Counted from the first letter of the stretch, positions 12,154 to 21,077 are shown. The stretch: 64,000 nt of DNA from Streptomyces changanensis (GCF_024600715.1 NZ_CP102332.1:3348001-3412000), one strand, 5' to 3'. The notes: generated from the sequence alone by a model not told the origin. Translations and numbers: made by a program.

Positions 12154-12864
12154 GTGTCGGAGGCAGAGGAACTTCCCCCTGCGCCCCAGGAGGCGCAGAC
12201 GGTGTTCGGCGAGTTCTTCCCGGAGGCGGTCCGGTACGCGGAACTGCTCGCGGACGCGGGGGTCAAGCGCGGCCTCATCGGTCCCCGGGAAGTACCGCGG
12301 CTGTGGGAGAGGCACCTGCTGAACTGCGCGGTGCTCTCCGAGGTCGTACCCGAGGGCGTGACGGTCTGTGACGTGGGCTCCGGGGCGGGCCTGCCCGGCA
12401 TCCCGCTCGCCCTGGTACGACCCGACCTCAAGATCACGCTCCTGGAGCCGCTGCTCCGGCGGACGAACTTCCTCCAGGAGATCGTCGAGCTGCTGGGGCT
12501 CGACCACGTGACCGTCGTACGCGGCCGTGCCGAGGAGATGCTCGGCAAGCTTCCCCCCGTGCACGTGGTCACCGCCCGTGCCGTCGCACCCCTGGACCGG
12601 CTGGCCGGCTGGGGTGTCCCCCTGCTGCGCCCCTACGGCGAGATGCTGGCGCTGAAGGGTGACACGGCGGAGGAGGAGATCCAGGGTGCCCGCGCCGCGC
12701 TGAGCAAGCTCGGTGTCGTGCGGACGTCAGTGCTCCAGGTCGGAGAGGGGATCGTCGACCCGATGTCCACGGTGGTCAGGGTCGAAGTCGGGGAGAGCCC
12801 CGGAGGCGTCAGGTTCGCCGCGAAGCGGGCCAAGGCGGCGAGGACCTCGCGCCGTCGTCGATGA
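12154..12864 (+). CDS. rsmG: 16S rRNA m7G527 methyltransferase RsmG
   Basis: Methylates G527 (E. coli numbering) of 16S rRNA; its loss gives low-level streptomycin resistance. The SAM-binding motif VCDVGSGAGLPGIPLAL is intact, followed by LLEPLLRRTNFLQEIVELL and TARAVAPLDRLAGWGVPLL. I use the GTG at 12154 (VSEAEELPPAP, 236 residues), which sits 8 bp after GGAAGGA. A GTG at 12130 would add 8 residues. The basic C-terminal tail is usual. It lies between jag and parAB as in other actinobacteria. Confidence 0.95.
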   Translation: MSEAEELPPAPQEAQTVFGEFFPEAVRYAELLADAGVKRGLIGPREVPRLWERHLLNCAVLSEVVPEGVTVCDVGSGAGLPGIPLALVRPDLKITLLEPLLRRTNFLQEIVELLGLDHVTVVRGRAEEMLGKLPPVHVVTARAVAPLDRLAGWGVPLLRPYGEMLALKGDTAEEEIQGARAALSKLGVVRTSVLQVGEGIVDPMSTVVRVEVGESPGGVRFAAKRAKAARTSRRRR

Positions 12865-12936
12865 CGGTCCGTTCGATCCTCATACGTACCTATTTCGGAG
12901 TGTCGTGAGGTGGTGACCCTGCGGCGAGTGCATCGT

Positions 12937-12950
12937 GTTTCACGTGAAAC
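12937..12950. promoter_or_regulatory. parS site
   Basis: Perfect 14-bp palindrome GTTTCACGTGAAAC, the ParB-binding centromere of Streptomyces. It lies in the parA leader, 153 bp before the chosen parA start. Confidence 0.95.
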
Positions 12951-13039
12951 GTCGCTCACTGCTGCAGGGAATCATCAGCCGCGGTCGTGCGGCTGCCGCA
13001 CCACGAGACCGTAGGACGCCCCCCGCGGGGGTGACGGAG

Positions 13040-13066
13040 TCGTCCACAGAAGTGGATTCCTCCACA
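13040..13066 (+). promoter_or_regulatory. Two DnaA-box matches in the parA leader
   Basis: TCGTCCACA (13040-13048) and TCCTCCACA (13058-13066) both fit the Streptomyces DnaA-box pattern YYVTCCACA. An inverted GTGGA lies between them. They sit 37-63 bp before the parA start. DnaA binding here is an inference from sequence. Confidence 0.45.
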
Positions 13067-13102
13067 GAACCACCGACCTCGCTGGTTCACGACCCCGAAA
13101 GC

Positions 13103-14188
13103 ATGGCAGGCTCTGTCCATCGCGAGCTTGCAGCCGAGGAGAGTGAATCGTTGCGGTCCGACGCCGACATCGCGGGACCGATGACCGATCCGGTCCCCGC
13201 CCCCCGTACCGAACCCTCCGGGGACGATGTTTCACGTGAAACACATCTCCCGCTGGAGGACGCCTCCCTGGGCCACTCCGCCCAGCTGGCGGCACAGGCC
13301 CTGGGGCGGGCCGGTGAAGGGCTCCCTCGCCCGCCGCGGACCCGCGTCATGGTGGTCGCCAACCAGAAGGGCGGCGTGGGGAAGACGACCACCACGGTGA
13401 ACCTCGCCGCGTCCCTGGCGCTCCACGGCGCCCGCGTCCTGGTGATCGACCTCGACCCGCAGGGCAACGCCTCGACGGCGCTGGGGATCGACCACCACGC
13501 CGAGGTCCCCTCCATCTACGACGTCCTCGTGGACAGCAAGCCGCTCTCCGGTGTGGTGCAACCCGTCCAGGACGTCGAAGGACTCTTCTGCGCCCCGGCC
13601 ACCATCGATCTCGCCGGTGCGGAGATCGAGCTGGTGTCGCTGGTGGCGCGGGAGAGCAGGCTCCAGCGGGCCATCCAGGCGTACGAGCAGCCGTTGGACT
13701 ACATCCTCATCGACTGCCCGCCGTCCCTCGGCCTGCTGACGGTCAACGCCATGGTGGCCGGCGCCGAAGTGCTCATCCCCATCCAGTGCGAGTACTACGC
13801 ACTGGAGGGGCTGGGCCAGCTCCTGCGCAACGTCGAACTGGTACGGGGCCACCTCAACCCCGATCTGCACGTCTCGACGATCCTGCTCACCATGTACGAC
13901 GGCCGAACCCGGCTCGCCTCCCAGGTCGCCGACGAGGTGCGCAACCACTTCGGAGAGGAGGTGCTGCGCACCAGCATCCCGCGGTCGGTCCGCATCTCGG
14001 AGGCGCCGAGCTACGGACAGACGGTCCTCACGTACGACCCGGGCTCCAGCGGCGCGCTCTCCTACCTGGAGGCCGCCCGCGAGATCGCCCTCCGGGGCGT
14101 GGGTATCCACTACGACGCCCAACACGCCCATGCGGGCGCCCAGCACCACCAGCACAGTCAGCACAGCATGTCGGAGGGGATCCAGTGA
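13103..14188 (+). CDS. parA: Chromosome-partitioning ATPase ParA
   Basis: A deviant Walker ATPase that drives segregation and helps position ParB-parS complexes in aerial hyphae. The P-loop VANQKGGVGKTTTTVNLA, the DLDPQGNAS motif and IDCPPSLGLLTVNA are all present. I start at the ATG at 13103 (MAGSVHRE, 361 residues), where the Streptomyces N terminus normally begins. The frame is open back to a GTG at 12935 inside a parS palindrome, so a 417-residue form cannot be excluded. It overlaps parB by 4 bp and contains a parS site. Confidence 0.95.
   Translation: MAGSVHRELAAEESESLRSDADIAGPMTDPVPAPRTEPSGDDVSRETHLPLEDASLGHSAQLAAQALGRAGEGLPRPPRTRVMVVANQKGGVGKTTTTVNLAASLALHGARVLVIDLDPQGNASTALGIDHHAEVPSIYDVLVDSKPLSGVVQPVQDVEGLFCAPATIDLAGAEIELVSLVARESRLQRAIQAYEQPLDYILIDCPPSLGLLTVNAMVAGAEVLIPIQCEYYALEGLGQLLRNVELVRGHLNPDLHVSTILLTMYDGRTRLASQVADEVRNHFGEEVLRTSIPRSVRISEAPSYGQTVLTYDPGSSGALSYLEAAREIALRGVGIHYDAQHAHAGAQHHQHSQHSMSEGIQ
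13229..13242. promoter_or_regulatory. parS site inside parA
   Basis: Perfect GTTTCACGTGAAAC within the parA coding sequence, read there as VSRET. This intragenic copy falls in the variable N-terminal part of ParA. Confidence 0.95.
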
Positions 14189-15288
14189 GTGAGCGACGTA
14201 GGGGGTTGGGACGCGGACTCGGTGCGCTGATCCCCGCCGCGCCCCAGGAGCGGCAGACCACATCGATCGGAGTGGCGTCGGCCTCCCCGACGGCCATTCC
14301 GACCCTGAGCACCGACCGCGGTGTGGCCGCGGCGAAGGTGACGGCCCTCCCGCAGGGTGCCGCTCCGGTGGAGAGCACCGTCACGCTTCCCGGGCAGGCC
14401 GACACCGTACCCGCGCAGGGAACGCAGGCCGCGGCCCACTATGCCGAGCTGCCGCTGGACGCCATCACGGTCAATCCGCACCAGCCGCGGAAGGTCTTCG
14501 ACGAGGACGCGCTCGCGGAACTCGTCTCCTCCGTCAAGGGGGTGGGCATCCTCCAGCCGGTCGTCGTCCGCCAGGCGGCCCCGGGGCGCTATGAGCTGAT
14601 CATGGGTGAGCGCCGTTTCCGCGCCTGCCGTGAACTGGGCTGGGAGCGCATCCCGGCGATCGTGCGCGCCACCGACGACGACCAGCTGCTGCTCGACGCG
14701 CTGCTGGAGAACCTCCACCGGGCGCAGCTCAACCCGCTGGAGGAGGCCGCGGCCTACGATCAGCTGCTCAGGGACTTCAACTGCACGCACGACCAGCTGG
14801 CCGACCGCGTTGGCCGGTCGCGCCCGCAGGTCTCCAACACGCTGCGGCTGCTGCGGCTGTCGCCGCCGGTACAGAAGCGGGTCGCGGCGGGTGTGCTCTC
14901 CGCGGGCCATGCGCGGGCCCTGCTGTCGGTGGAGGACCCGGAGGCGCAGGACAAGCTGGCGTACCGGATCGTCGCCGAGGGCCTGTCGGTCCGCGCGGTC
15001 GAGGAGATCGTGACGCTCATGGCGTCCGAGCCGGACAAGCCCGTCAAGCCGAAGGGCCCGCGGGCCGGTGCCCGTGTCTCCCCGGCGCTGAGCGAACTCG
15101 CCACGCGGCTGTCGGACCGCTTCGAGACCCGGGTCAAGGTCGACCTCGGGCAGAAGAAGGGCAAGATCGTCGTCGAGTTCGCCTCGATGGAGGACCTGAA
15201 GCGGATCCTCGGCACCCTCGCCCCGGGCGAGGGCGGGGTCCTGGAGAAGGGCCAGGAGGACCAGGAGAGGGCCGAAGGGGACGACTGA
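14185..15288 (+). CDS. parB: Chromosome-partitioning protein ParB
   Basis: A CTP-dependent DNA clamp that loads at parS and spreads. The 367 residues start with the ParA-stimulating peptide VSERRRGLGRGLGALIP, followed by a variable linker of about 80 residues. The CTPase/ParB core then contains NPHQPRKVFD, GERRFRACRELGW and LLENLHRAQLNPLEEAAAY. The parS-reading helix-turn-helix (VGRSRPQVSNTLRLLRL) and a C-terminal dimer domain complete it. The GTG start overlaps the parA stop, showing translational coupling. Confidence 0.97.
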   Translation: MSERRRGLGRGLGALIPAAPQERQTTSIGVASASPTAIPTLSTDRGVAAAKVTALPQGAAPVESTVTLPGQADTVPAQGTQAAAHYAELPLDAITVNPHQPRKVFDEDALAELVSSVKGVGILQPVVVRQAAPGRYELIMGERRFRACRELGWERIPAIVRATDDDQLLLDALLENLHRAQLNPLEEAAAYDQLLRDFNCTHDQLADRVGRSRPQVSNTLRLLRLSPPVQKRVAAGVLSAGHARALLSVEDPEAQDKLAYRIVAEGLSVRAVEEIVTLMASEPDKPVKPKGPRAGARVSPALSELATRLSDRFETRVKVDLGQKKGKIVVEFASMEDLKRILGTLAPGEGGVLEKGQEDQERAEGDD

Positions 15289-15471
15289 CCCCGCGAGGTA
15301 CCGCGTCACCGCGGTCCGAGGGCGGACAGCGCGCCGGTGTTCCCACCGCCGTGGTGTCCGCCCTTCGGCCTGTTCCCGTATGCGTGTCATCACCCGATCG
15401 ATACGATGCGTTGGGGTATGTGCATCCGCGTGTCCGTCACGCGCCAGGCGAGGAAGCGAGGGAGCTCCGTC

Positions 15472-16089
15472 ATGGGTCGTCGGCTCGTACCGCTCACTCT
15501 GGACAACCTTCCGGACCTCCCCAAGCGCTGCCGGACGTGCGTCTTCTGGGAGCTCGACCCCGTCAGCGGCGAGGCGGCCGTCAAAGCGGGCACTCCGGAG
15601 CTGGAGAAGGAGGCCTGGATCTCCGCCGTGCTCCTCGACTGGGGCTCGTGCGGCCGGGTCGTCTACGTGGACGAGATCCCGGTGGGATACGTGTTGTACG
15701 CGCCACCCGCCTACGTGCCGCGTTCCACGGCCTTCCCCACCAGTCCGGTGTCCCCCGACGCGGTCCAGCTGATGACCGCCTGGATCACGCCCGGCTACCA
15801 GGGGCAGGGGTTGGGCCGGGTTCTGGTGCAGACCGTGGCGAAGGACCTTCTACGGAGGAACTTCAAGGCCATCGAGGCGTTCGGTGACGCCCGCTGGAAG
15901 GAACCCGCCTGCGTGCTGCCGGCCGATCACCTGTTGTCCGTGGGCTTCAAGACCGTCCGCCCCCACCCGGCCTACCCCAGGCTCCGACTCGAACTGCGGA
16001 GCACCCTGTCGTGGAAGGAGGACGTCGAGCTGGCGCTCGACCGCCTGCTCGGCGCCGTACAGAAGGAACCGGCGCTGCGACCGCTCTGA
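15472..16089 (+). CDS. GNAT-family N-acetyltransferase
   Basis: A 205-residue acetyltransferase-like protein. The acetyl-CoA loop is visible as ITPGYQGQGLGRVLVQTVAKDL around residues 105-125. The N-terminal part has CRTCVFWELD, with two cysteines that are conserved in this actinobacterial subfamily. I chose the ATG at 15472 behind GAGGGAG; the open frame upstream is not conserved in style. It is conserved beside parB in Streptomyces. The substrate is unknown. A strong shared terminator follows. Confidence 0.85.
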   Translation: MGRRLVPLTLDNLPDLPKRCRTCVFWELDPVSGEAAVKAGTPELEKEAWISAVLLDWGSCGRVVYVDEIPVGYVLYAPPAYVPRSTAFPTSPVSPDAVQLMTAWITPGYQGQGLGRVLVQTVAKDLLRRNFKAIEAFGDARWKEPACVLPADHLLSVGFKTVRPHPAYPRLRLELRSTLSWKEDVELALDRLLGAVQKEPALRPL

Positions 16090-16090
16090 C

Positions 16091-16152
16091 CTGCCGGTGA
16101 CACGAGAGCGGCCCACCCCGACGGGGGTGGGCCGCTCTTGTGTCACCGGCAG
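16091..16152. terminator. Strong bidirectional terminator
   Basis: A 29-bp inverted repeat (arms 16091-16119 and 16124-16152) around a GACG loop with a single wobble pair. It lies between the convergent GNAT gene and trxA, and a parS site starts 3 bp later. Confidence 0.9.
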
Positions 16153-16155
16153 GTG

Positions 16156-16169
16156 GTTTCACGTGAAAC
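16156..16169. promoter_or_regulatory. parS site
   Basis: Perfect GTTTCACGTGAAAC, extended to 16 bp by flanking G and C. It lies between the terminator and the trxA stop. Confidence 0.95.
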
Positions 16170-16182
16170 CACGACGCAGGAG

Positions 16183-16527
16183 TCACACCTTGGTGGCCTC
16201 GTCGCTGATGAAGTCGGCCAGGTCGCGGACGATCGCGGCCTTGGGCTTGGCACCGACGATCGTCTTGGCGACCTCGCCACCCTGGTAGACGTTCAGGGTC
16301 GGGATCGACATGACGCCGTACTTCGCGGCCGTGGTCGGGTTCTCGTCGATGTTCAGCTTGACGACCTCGATCTGGTCGCCGTACTCGTCCGCGATCGCCT
16401 TCAGCGACGGGGCGATCTGGCGGCACGGACCGCACCAGGCGGCCCAGAAGTCCACGAGGACGGGCTTGTCGCTCTTGAGGACGGTCTCCTCGAACGAGGC
16501 GTCGGTCACTTCCTTCAGGTCGGCCAC
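16183..16527 (-). CDS. trxA: Thioredoxin
   Basis: A 114-residue disulfide reductase. The active site WAAWCGPCRQIAP and the cis-Pro motif SIPTLNVYQGG are intact. The start is a GTG. It lies 43 bp after trxB on the same strand, so both should be made from the SigR-type promoter upstream of trxB. Confidence 0.97.
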   Translation of the reverse strand: MADLKEVTDASFEETVLKSDKPVLVDFWAAWCGPCRQIAPSLKAIADEYGDQIEVVKLNIDENPTTAAKYGVMSIPTLNVYQGGEVAKTIVGAKPKAAIVRDLADFISDEATKV

Positions 16528-16570
16528 GTCGGCCTCCTCACTGTGCGGGGTGTGGGTGGGGGATCGAGGG

Positions 16571-17545
16571 TCAGACCACGGGGGTCTTCTCCGGCTCGGC
16601 CAGCTGCTCCGTGTCGGCGAGGGCGGCGAGGAAACGCTCCGCGTCCAGCGCGGCGGAGCACCCCGTACCGGCGGCCGTGATGGCCTGGCGGTAGGTGTGG
16701 TCCACGACGTCGCCGGCGGCGAAGACGCCCTTCACGTTGGTACGCGTGGACGGTGCGTCCACCTTCAGGTAGCCCTCGTCGTCCAGTTCCAGCTGCCCCT
16801 TGAACAGCTCGGTACGCGGGTCGTGGCCGACCGCGATGAACAGCCCCGTGACCGGCAGCTCCGAGGTCTCGCCCGACTTGGTGTCGCGGAGGGTGAGGCC
16901 CGTGAGCTTCTGCTCGCCGTGGATCGACGCGACCTCGCTGTCCCAGGCGAACTTGATCTTCGGGTCGGCGAAGGCGCGGTCCTGCATCGCCTTGGAGGCG
17001 CGCAGGCTGTCCCGGCGGTGGACGATCGTGACGGACTTGGCGAACCGGGAGAGGAAGGTCGCCTCCTCCATCGCCGTGTCACCGCCGCCGACGACGGCGA
17101 TGTCCTGGTCCTTGAAGAAGAAGCCGTCGCAGGTGGCGCACCACGAGACGCCCCGGCCCGAGAGGGCGTCCTCGTTCGGCAGGCCGAGCTTGCGGTGCTG
17201 CGAACCGGTGGTGACGATGACCGCCTTGGCGCGGTGCACGGTGCCGGCGGTGTCCGTCACGGTCTTGACGTCGCCCGTCAGGTCGACCGCGACGATGTCG
17301 TCCGGGACCAGCTCGGCGCCGAAGCGCTCGGCCTGGGCCCGCATGTTGTCCATGAGCTCCGGGCCCATGACACCCTCAGGGAACCCGGGGAAGTTCTCCA
17401 CGTCGGTCGTGTTCATGAGGGCGCCACCGGCGGTGACGGCACCCTCGAAGACCAGCGGCTTCAGCGACGCGCGCGCCGTGTAGAGCGCTGCCGTGTAACC
17501 GGCGGGCCCGGAGCCGATGATGATCACGTTTCGGACGTCGCTCAC
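16571..17545 (-). CDS. trxB: Thioredoxin reductase
   Basis: An NADPH-dependent flavoenzyme that reduces thioredoxin. At 324 residues, it has the FAD motif [16 protein letters not shown] at the N terminus, the redox-active CATC ([11 protein letters not shown]) around residue 137, the NADPH motif [12 protein letters not shown], and the C-terminal FAD motif [20 protein letters not shown]. The GTG start follows GAGGAAG. Confidence 0.97.
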   Translation of the reverse strand: MSDVRNVIIIGSGPAGYTAALYTARASLKPLVFEGAVTAGGALMNTTDVENFPGFPEGVMGPELMDNMRAQAERFGAELVPDDIVAVDLTGDVKTVTDTAGTVHRAKAVIVTTGSQHRKLGLPNEDALSGRGVSWCATCDGFFFKDQDIAVVGGGDTAMEEATFLSRFAKSVTIVHRRDSLRASKAMQDRAFADPKIKFAWDSEVASIHGEQKLTGLTLRDTKSGETSELPVTGLFIAVGHDPRTELFKGQLELDDEGYLKVDAPSTRTNVKGVFAAGDVVDHTYRQAITAAGTGCSAALDAERFLAALADTEQLAEPEKTPVV

Positions 17546-17613
17546 GGGTTTCTTCCTCGTCTCTGCAGACTGCCTACTGCCTACGGGGGCCGGATCTGAC
17601 TCTCACCCCACCC

Positions 17614-17640
17614 AACGGATCCTACGGGGCGCACATTCCC
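17614..17640 (-). promoter_or_regulatory. SigR-type promoter of trxB-trxA
   Basis: Read on the minus strand, GGGAAT is followed by exactly 18 bases and then GTT, which fits the SigR consensus GGGAAT-N18/19-GTT for thiol-oxidative stress. It lies about 70 bp upstream of the trxB start. SigR control of trxBA is established in S. coelicolor. Confidence 0.85.
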
Positions 17641-17670
17641 GTACGGCCCACGCGGCGTGCGGCGGATCCG

Positions 17671-18600
17671 TCAGGGGCGTGGCCGTGACTCCTTGAGCAG
17701 CACGTCGGCGGCGCCCGAGGCGCTTCGATCCGTCGCGCAGGACGCGTCCACGATGTAGACGTCCACGCGCTGCTCGGCGCCTGCGGTCGGGAGCAGGACC
17801 AGGTACGCCGGCCGTCCCCGGTAGGCGCCGAGCTCCGCGGCCAGTGGCTGCTCAGCGCGGTCGAGTCCCTGCCGCACGCAGGGCGGCAGCGGCGTGGCGC
17901 TCCCGGCGATCATGGGGTCGGGGCCGTCGTCCTGCTGGGCTCGCGGCGACGGGCCGGACCGGAAACGCTCGGGGGCCGCGAGCAGCGAGCGGACCCGCTC
18001 CGACAGGGCGGTACCGGAGAAGCGCGGGTCACTGCCCTGGGAGACGGCACTGTCGGCCCTGGTGGCGTTGGGGGTCTCGTCCGTGGGGCCGACCGCCTGG
18101 AAGAGCAGGACGCCGAGCCCGACCGCGGCCAGACCGCACACGGCGCTGAGGACCGCGTGGCGTCGGCGCCGCCGGGGCGGCTTGCGCCCGGGGCCGGTGG
18201 AGCCGTGCGGCGGCGTGGCCGGTCGCTCGGCGGGCTTCGGCCGGGGACCACGCACGGCGTCGCCGTGCCGTTCGGCGTCACCGTCCGGTGAGGCCCCGCT
18301 GCTGACGGTTTCCCGGGCAGCAGCCGGGGCCCCGTCGGGGGAGGTGGCGTCGAGGAGGGCCTCGGCGGCGAGGGCGGCGTCGATCCGCTCCGCGATGTCG
18401 ACCGGCATCCGCGCCGGGCCCGGCAGCGTCCCGAGCATCCCCCGGATCTCCTCCAGGGAGTCCCGCACGTCGGCACAGAGCTCGCACCGGTCCAGGTGGC
18501 GGCGGACGTGCGCCGTCCGGGCCGGGGGAAGAACGCCTTCGGTGAGGTCCGAGATCTCCGAGACGTCGGGGTGCTGGGTCGTGTCGGCCGTGGATGTCAC
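17671..18600 (-). CDS. Zinc-finger anti-sigma factor, membrane-bound
   Basis: A predicted antagonist of the adjacent ECF sigma factor. Residues 35-42 carry the ZAS motif HLDRCELC (H-x3-C-x2-C), typical of zf-HC2 anti-sigma domains and often redox-sensitive. A Pro/Arg-rich cytoplasmic linker leads to one membrane segment at residues 149-170. About 140 residues then lie outside the membrane. Its start overlaps the sigM stop by 4 bp, the standard sigma/anti-sigma arrangement. The equivalent mycobacterial gene lies next to sigM. Confidence 0.88.
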   Translation of the reverse strand: MTSTADTTQHPDVSEISDLTEGVLPPARTAHVRRHLDRCELCADVRDSLEEIRGMLGTLPGPARMPVDIAERIDAALAAEALLDATSPDGAPAAARETVSSGASPDGDAERHGDAVRGPRPKPAERPATPPHGSTGPGRKPPRRRRRHAVLSAVCGLAAVGLGVLLFQAVGPTDETPNATRADSAVSQGSDPRFSGTALSERVRSLLAAPERFRSGPSPRAQQDDGPDPMIAGSATPLPPCVRQGLDRAEQPLAAELGAYRGRPAYLVLLPTAGAEQRVDVYIVDASCATDRSASGAADVLLKESRPRP

Positions 18601-19301
18601 GCGCGTCCACCTCCGCCCTTCACAGCAGCAGGATCATTCGGTCCCGGATCCCGGGGACCCGACGCCTCTGGGACGGATGTCCCCGGCGTCCGGTTCCTTC
18701 CCCCGTCGGTACCGCTGTTATCCACGGGGTCACCGCGCAGATGAGTGAGCAGGGGGACGAGCCGGGCCCGGCCCCGGGCGCAGCGGCTCTTCACGGTCCC
18801 CACGGGGACACCGAGGAGCTCCGCCGCCTCGGCCACGGCGTACCCCTGCATGTCGACGAGGACCAGGGCCGCCCGCTGGTCGACGGGCAGTTGCGTGAGG
18901 GCGGCGAGCAGCTGGCGGTGCAGGTCGTGGCGCTCTGCGGGCGCCTCGGCCGACTCGTGGGGCTCCAGGAGCTGCTCCAGCCGTTCCGTGTCGTCCACTG
19001 GGGACGTCCGGCGCGAGGCGGCCTTGCGGGCCCGGTCCAGGCAGGCGTTGACCGTGATCCGGTGGAGCCAGGTCGTGACGGCGGATTGACCGCGGAAGGT
19101 GTGGGCGGCGCGGAACGCCGAGACGAGGGCGTCCTGGACGGCGTCGGCGGCCTCCTCGCGGTCGCCGAGGGTCCGCAGCGCGACCGCCCACAGCCGGTCC
19201 CGGTGGCGTCGCACGAGTTCACCGAAGGCATCGGGATCGCCGGCGACGTGCCGGGCGAGGAGGTCGGCGTCGCCGGGTTCCCGCTGTGTGCCCGCTGCCA
19301 T
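18597..19301 (-). CDS. sigM: ECF sigma factor SigM
   Basis: A 234-residue extracytoplasmic-function sigma factor. Region 2 is clear (ADLLARHVAGDPDAFGELVR and DREEAADAVQDALVSAFR), and region 4 has the helix-turn-helix LPVDQRAALVLVDMQGYAVA and LLGVPVGTVKSRCARGR. The last 45 residues are a Pro/Gly-rich tail beyond region 4. The position between murJ and trxB matches sigM of mycobacteria. It starts 57 bp after the pseudokinase gene and is probably cotranscribed with it and the anti-sigma gene. Confidence 0.9.
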   Translation of the reverse strand: MAAGTQREPGDADLLARHVAGDPDAFGELVRRHRDRLWAVALRTLGDREEAADAVQDALVSAFRAAHTFRGQSAVTTWLHRITVNACLDRARKAASRRTSPVDDTERLEQLLEPHESAEAPAERHDLHRQLLAALTQLPVDQRAALVLVDMQGYAVAEAAELLGVPVGTVKSRCARGRARLVPLLTHLRGDPVDNSGTDGGRNRTPGTSVPEASGPRDPGPNDPAAVKGGGGRA

Positions 19302-19358
19302 GCGGCCTTCCCTCCGTCGTGCTCGGCGCCGGCCGCACGGAGCCCGTGCGGCCGGCGG

Positions 19359-21077
19359 TCAGCCCAGGACCTCGATCTCGGAGACGCCTCCGCGGAACCT
19401 GCCGGGGGAGCCGTCCGTGGGGAGCTCGGTGATGTGGAGCAGCACGTAGCGGGTGCGGACCGGCTTCTCCAGCCGTACGTCCAGGCTGTCACCGGCCTGC
19501 TTCAGGGCGGTGAGCTCCTGCGGGAAGTCGGAGAGGGAGCCCGGGTCCGTCGCCCCGGGACCGGCGGCCCGCAGTTGCAGGGTCTGGCCGCTGCGGTAGA
19601 GGTGCGCCCGGACAGCGGAGACCTCCTGCTCCGACCCGAGGTCGACGATGACACCGCTGCCGTCCCGGCGGTCGGTGAGGTTTCCGAAGTTGGGGTAGCC
19701 GTGGTACTCGGGGGTGACCCAGGCCGTCCCCCGGTCGCCGTCGACCGTGTTCCCGACCTTCTCCGGCCGTATCGGATCGCGACCTGATGGATCGAACACC
19801 TGTGCGTCCTCGATCTTCAGCGGGCTCAGCGGACGCGCCGCCTTGCCGTCGGACGAGGCGCCTGGCGACGGCTGTGTCGTGCCGGGGTCGTCGCCGCCGC
19901 TCTGGTCCAGGAGACGGTCGGCGATCTGCCAGCTGCCCAAGCCCAGGGCAGCGATGAGGAGGGCGGACACCGTCCACTTCAGGGCCCTGCCCGTGCGCGT
20001 CTCCAGCGGAGCGGGGAGCGGCGGCGCGGGCTGGACGGCGGTGACGCTCTGGTGCTGCTGCCCTCTGCCGTAGCCCTGCTGGTACGTCGTGCGCTGGAAG
20101 TCCGGCACGGCCGGGAAGGTCGGCTCCGGCGGGCGGATGCGGGGCATGGCGGCGACGGCCTTGGCGAGCTCGTCGGGCGTCGTGCACGGCGGATCCTGGC
20201 GCGAGGCGGTCGCCCCGTCGTTGACGAGGGCCCGCATGGCGAGGTCGGAGAGACCGCGGTGGACGCCGGCCCGCACCTGGTCGGGCGCGATCAGACCCAC
20301 GTCCTTGGGCAGGCCGGACAACCCGTGGGCGTCGTTCTCGTACGGCCAGCGCTGGGTGAGCGCCGCGTAGAGGAGCGCGCCGATCGCCTCGGTGTCGGTG
20401 CGCTGGGGCTGGTCGACGGTGATGCCGCGCAGGGCGGCGTTCACGGCGAGCCCGCGGATCCGGTACTGGCCGGTGGAGGTGCGCAGCACGGCGCCCGGCG
20501 TGAGCCGGAGGTGGGCCAGGCCCTCGCGGTGGGCCGCGGCCATCGCCTGCGAGACCTGGCTGACGAGTTGGTAGCAGTCGTACGGCTCCAGCGGACCGGA
20601 GGCGAGGAGGGCCGTCAGTTCGGTGGCGTCCGGGAGCCATTCGTGCACGACGTACACGAGGTCGTCGTCCTCGACCGCGTCCAGGACCTGGACGAACCGC
20701 GGGTCGCCGAGCAGGGCCGACGAACGCGCTGCCGCGAGTACCGAACGCCCTCTGGGGTGGTCGGCCGACAGCACGTGCACCCCGACGGCCCGGCGCAGCT
20801 TCTCGTCCACGGCCCGCCAGCTGCTGAACCCGTCCAGACGGGTGACGCACTCCTCCAGCCGGTAGCGGCGGGCCAGTTTGTGTCCGCTGTGCAGTTCGGG
20901 CGTGGTGAGGGAGGTCTCGTCGCCGGGTTCCCCACCGCCGTCCGTGCCACGGGAGGACGTGTCCGTCGCGTCCAGTGTTTCCGCCCCGTCGGCCGTGGTC
21001 CCGTCCGCCTTGGCGGTCAGCGGGTCGTCGCCGCTGTTGTCGGCCACGTCGACGGCAGCCGTGCTACGTTCCGCCAC
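19359..21077 (-). CDS. Membrane pseudokinase next to murJ
   Basis: A 572-residue protein with a Ser/Thr-kinase-like fold (about residues 65-310), a Pro/Gln-rich linker, one membrane segment (366-388) and a beta-rich outer domain (400-572) resembling discoidin-type domains. The catalytic loop reads HLRLTP (189-194) where active kinases have HRDxKP, and RIRGLA (206-211) replaces the DFG motif, so catalysis is unlikely. In mycobacteria a similar pseudokinase is fused to MurJ (MviN) and recruits a forkhead-associated partner; here it is separate, 117 bp after murJ. I start at the GTG at 21077 behind AGGCAGGA. A role in regulating lipid II export is an inference from that parallel. Confidence 0.8.
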   Translation of the reverse strand: MAERSTAAVDVADNSGDDPLTAKADGTTADGAETLDATDTSSRGTDGGGEPGDETSLTTPELHSGHKLARRYRLEECVTRLDGFSSWRAVDEKLRRAVGVHVLSADHPRGRSVLAAARSSALLGDPRFVQVLDAVEDDDLVYVVHEWLPDATELTALLASGPLEPYDCYQLVSQVSQAMAAAHREGLAHLRLTPGAVLRTSTGQYRIRGLAVNAALRGITVDQPQRTDTEAIGALLYAALTQRWPYENDAHGLSGLPKDVGLIAPDQVRAGVHRGLSDLAMRALVNDGATASRQDPPCTTPDELAKAVAAMPRIRPPEPTFPAVPDFQRTTYQQGYGRGQQHQSVTAVQPAPPLPAPLETRTGRALKWTVSALLIAALGLGSWQIADRLLDQSGGDDPGTTQPSPGASSDGKAARPLSPLKIEDAQVFDPSGRDPIRPEKVGNTVDGDRGTAWVTPEYHGYPNFGNLTDRRDGSGVIVDLGSEQEVSAVRAHLYRSGQTLQLRAAGPGATDPGSLSDFPQELTALKQAGDSLDVRLEKPVRTRYVLLHITELPTDGSPGRFRGGVSEIEVLG

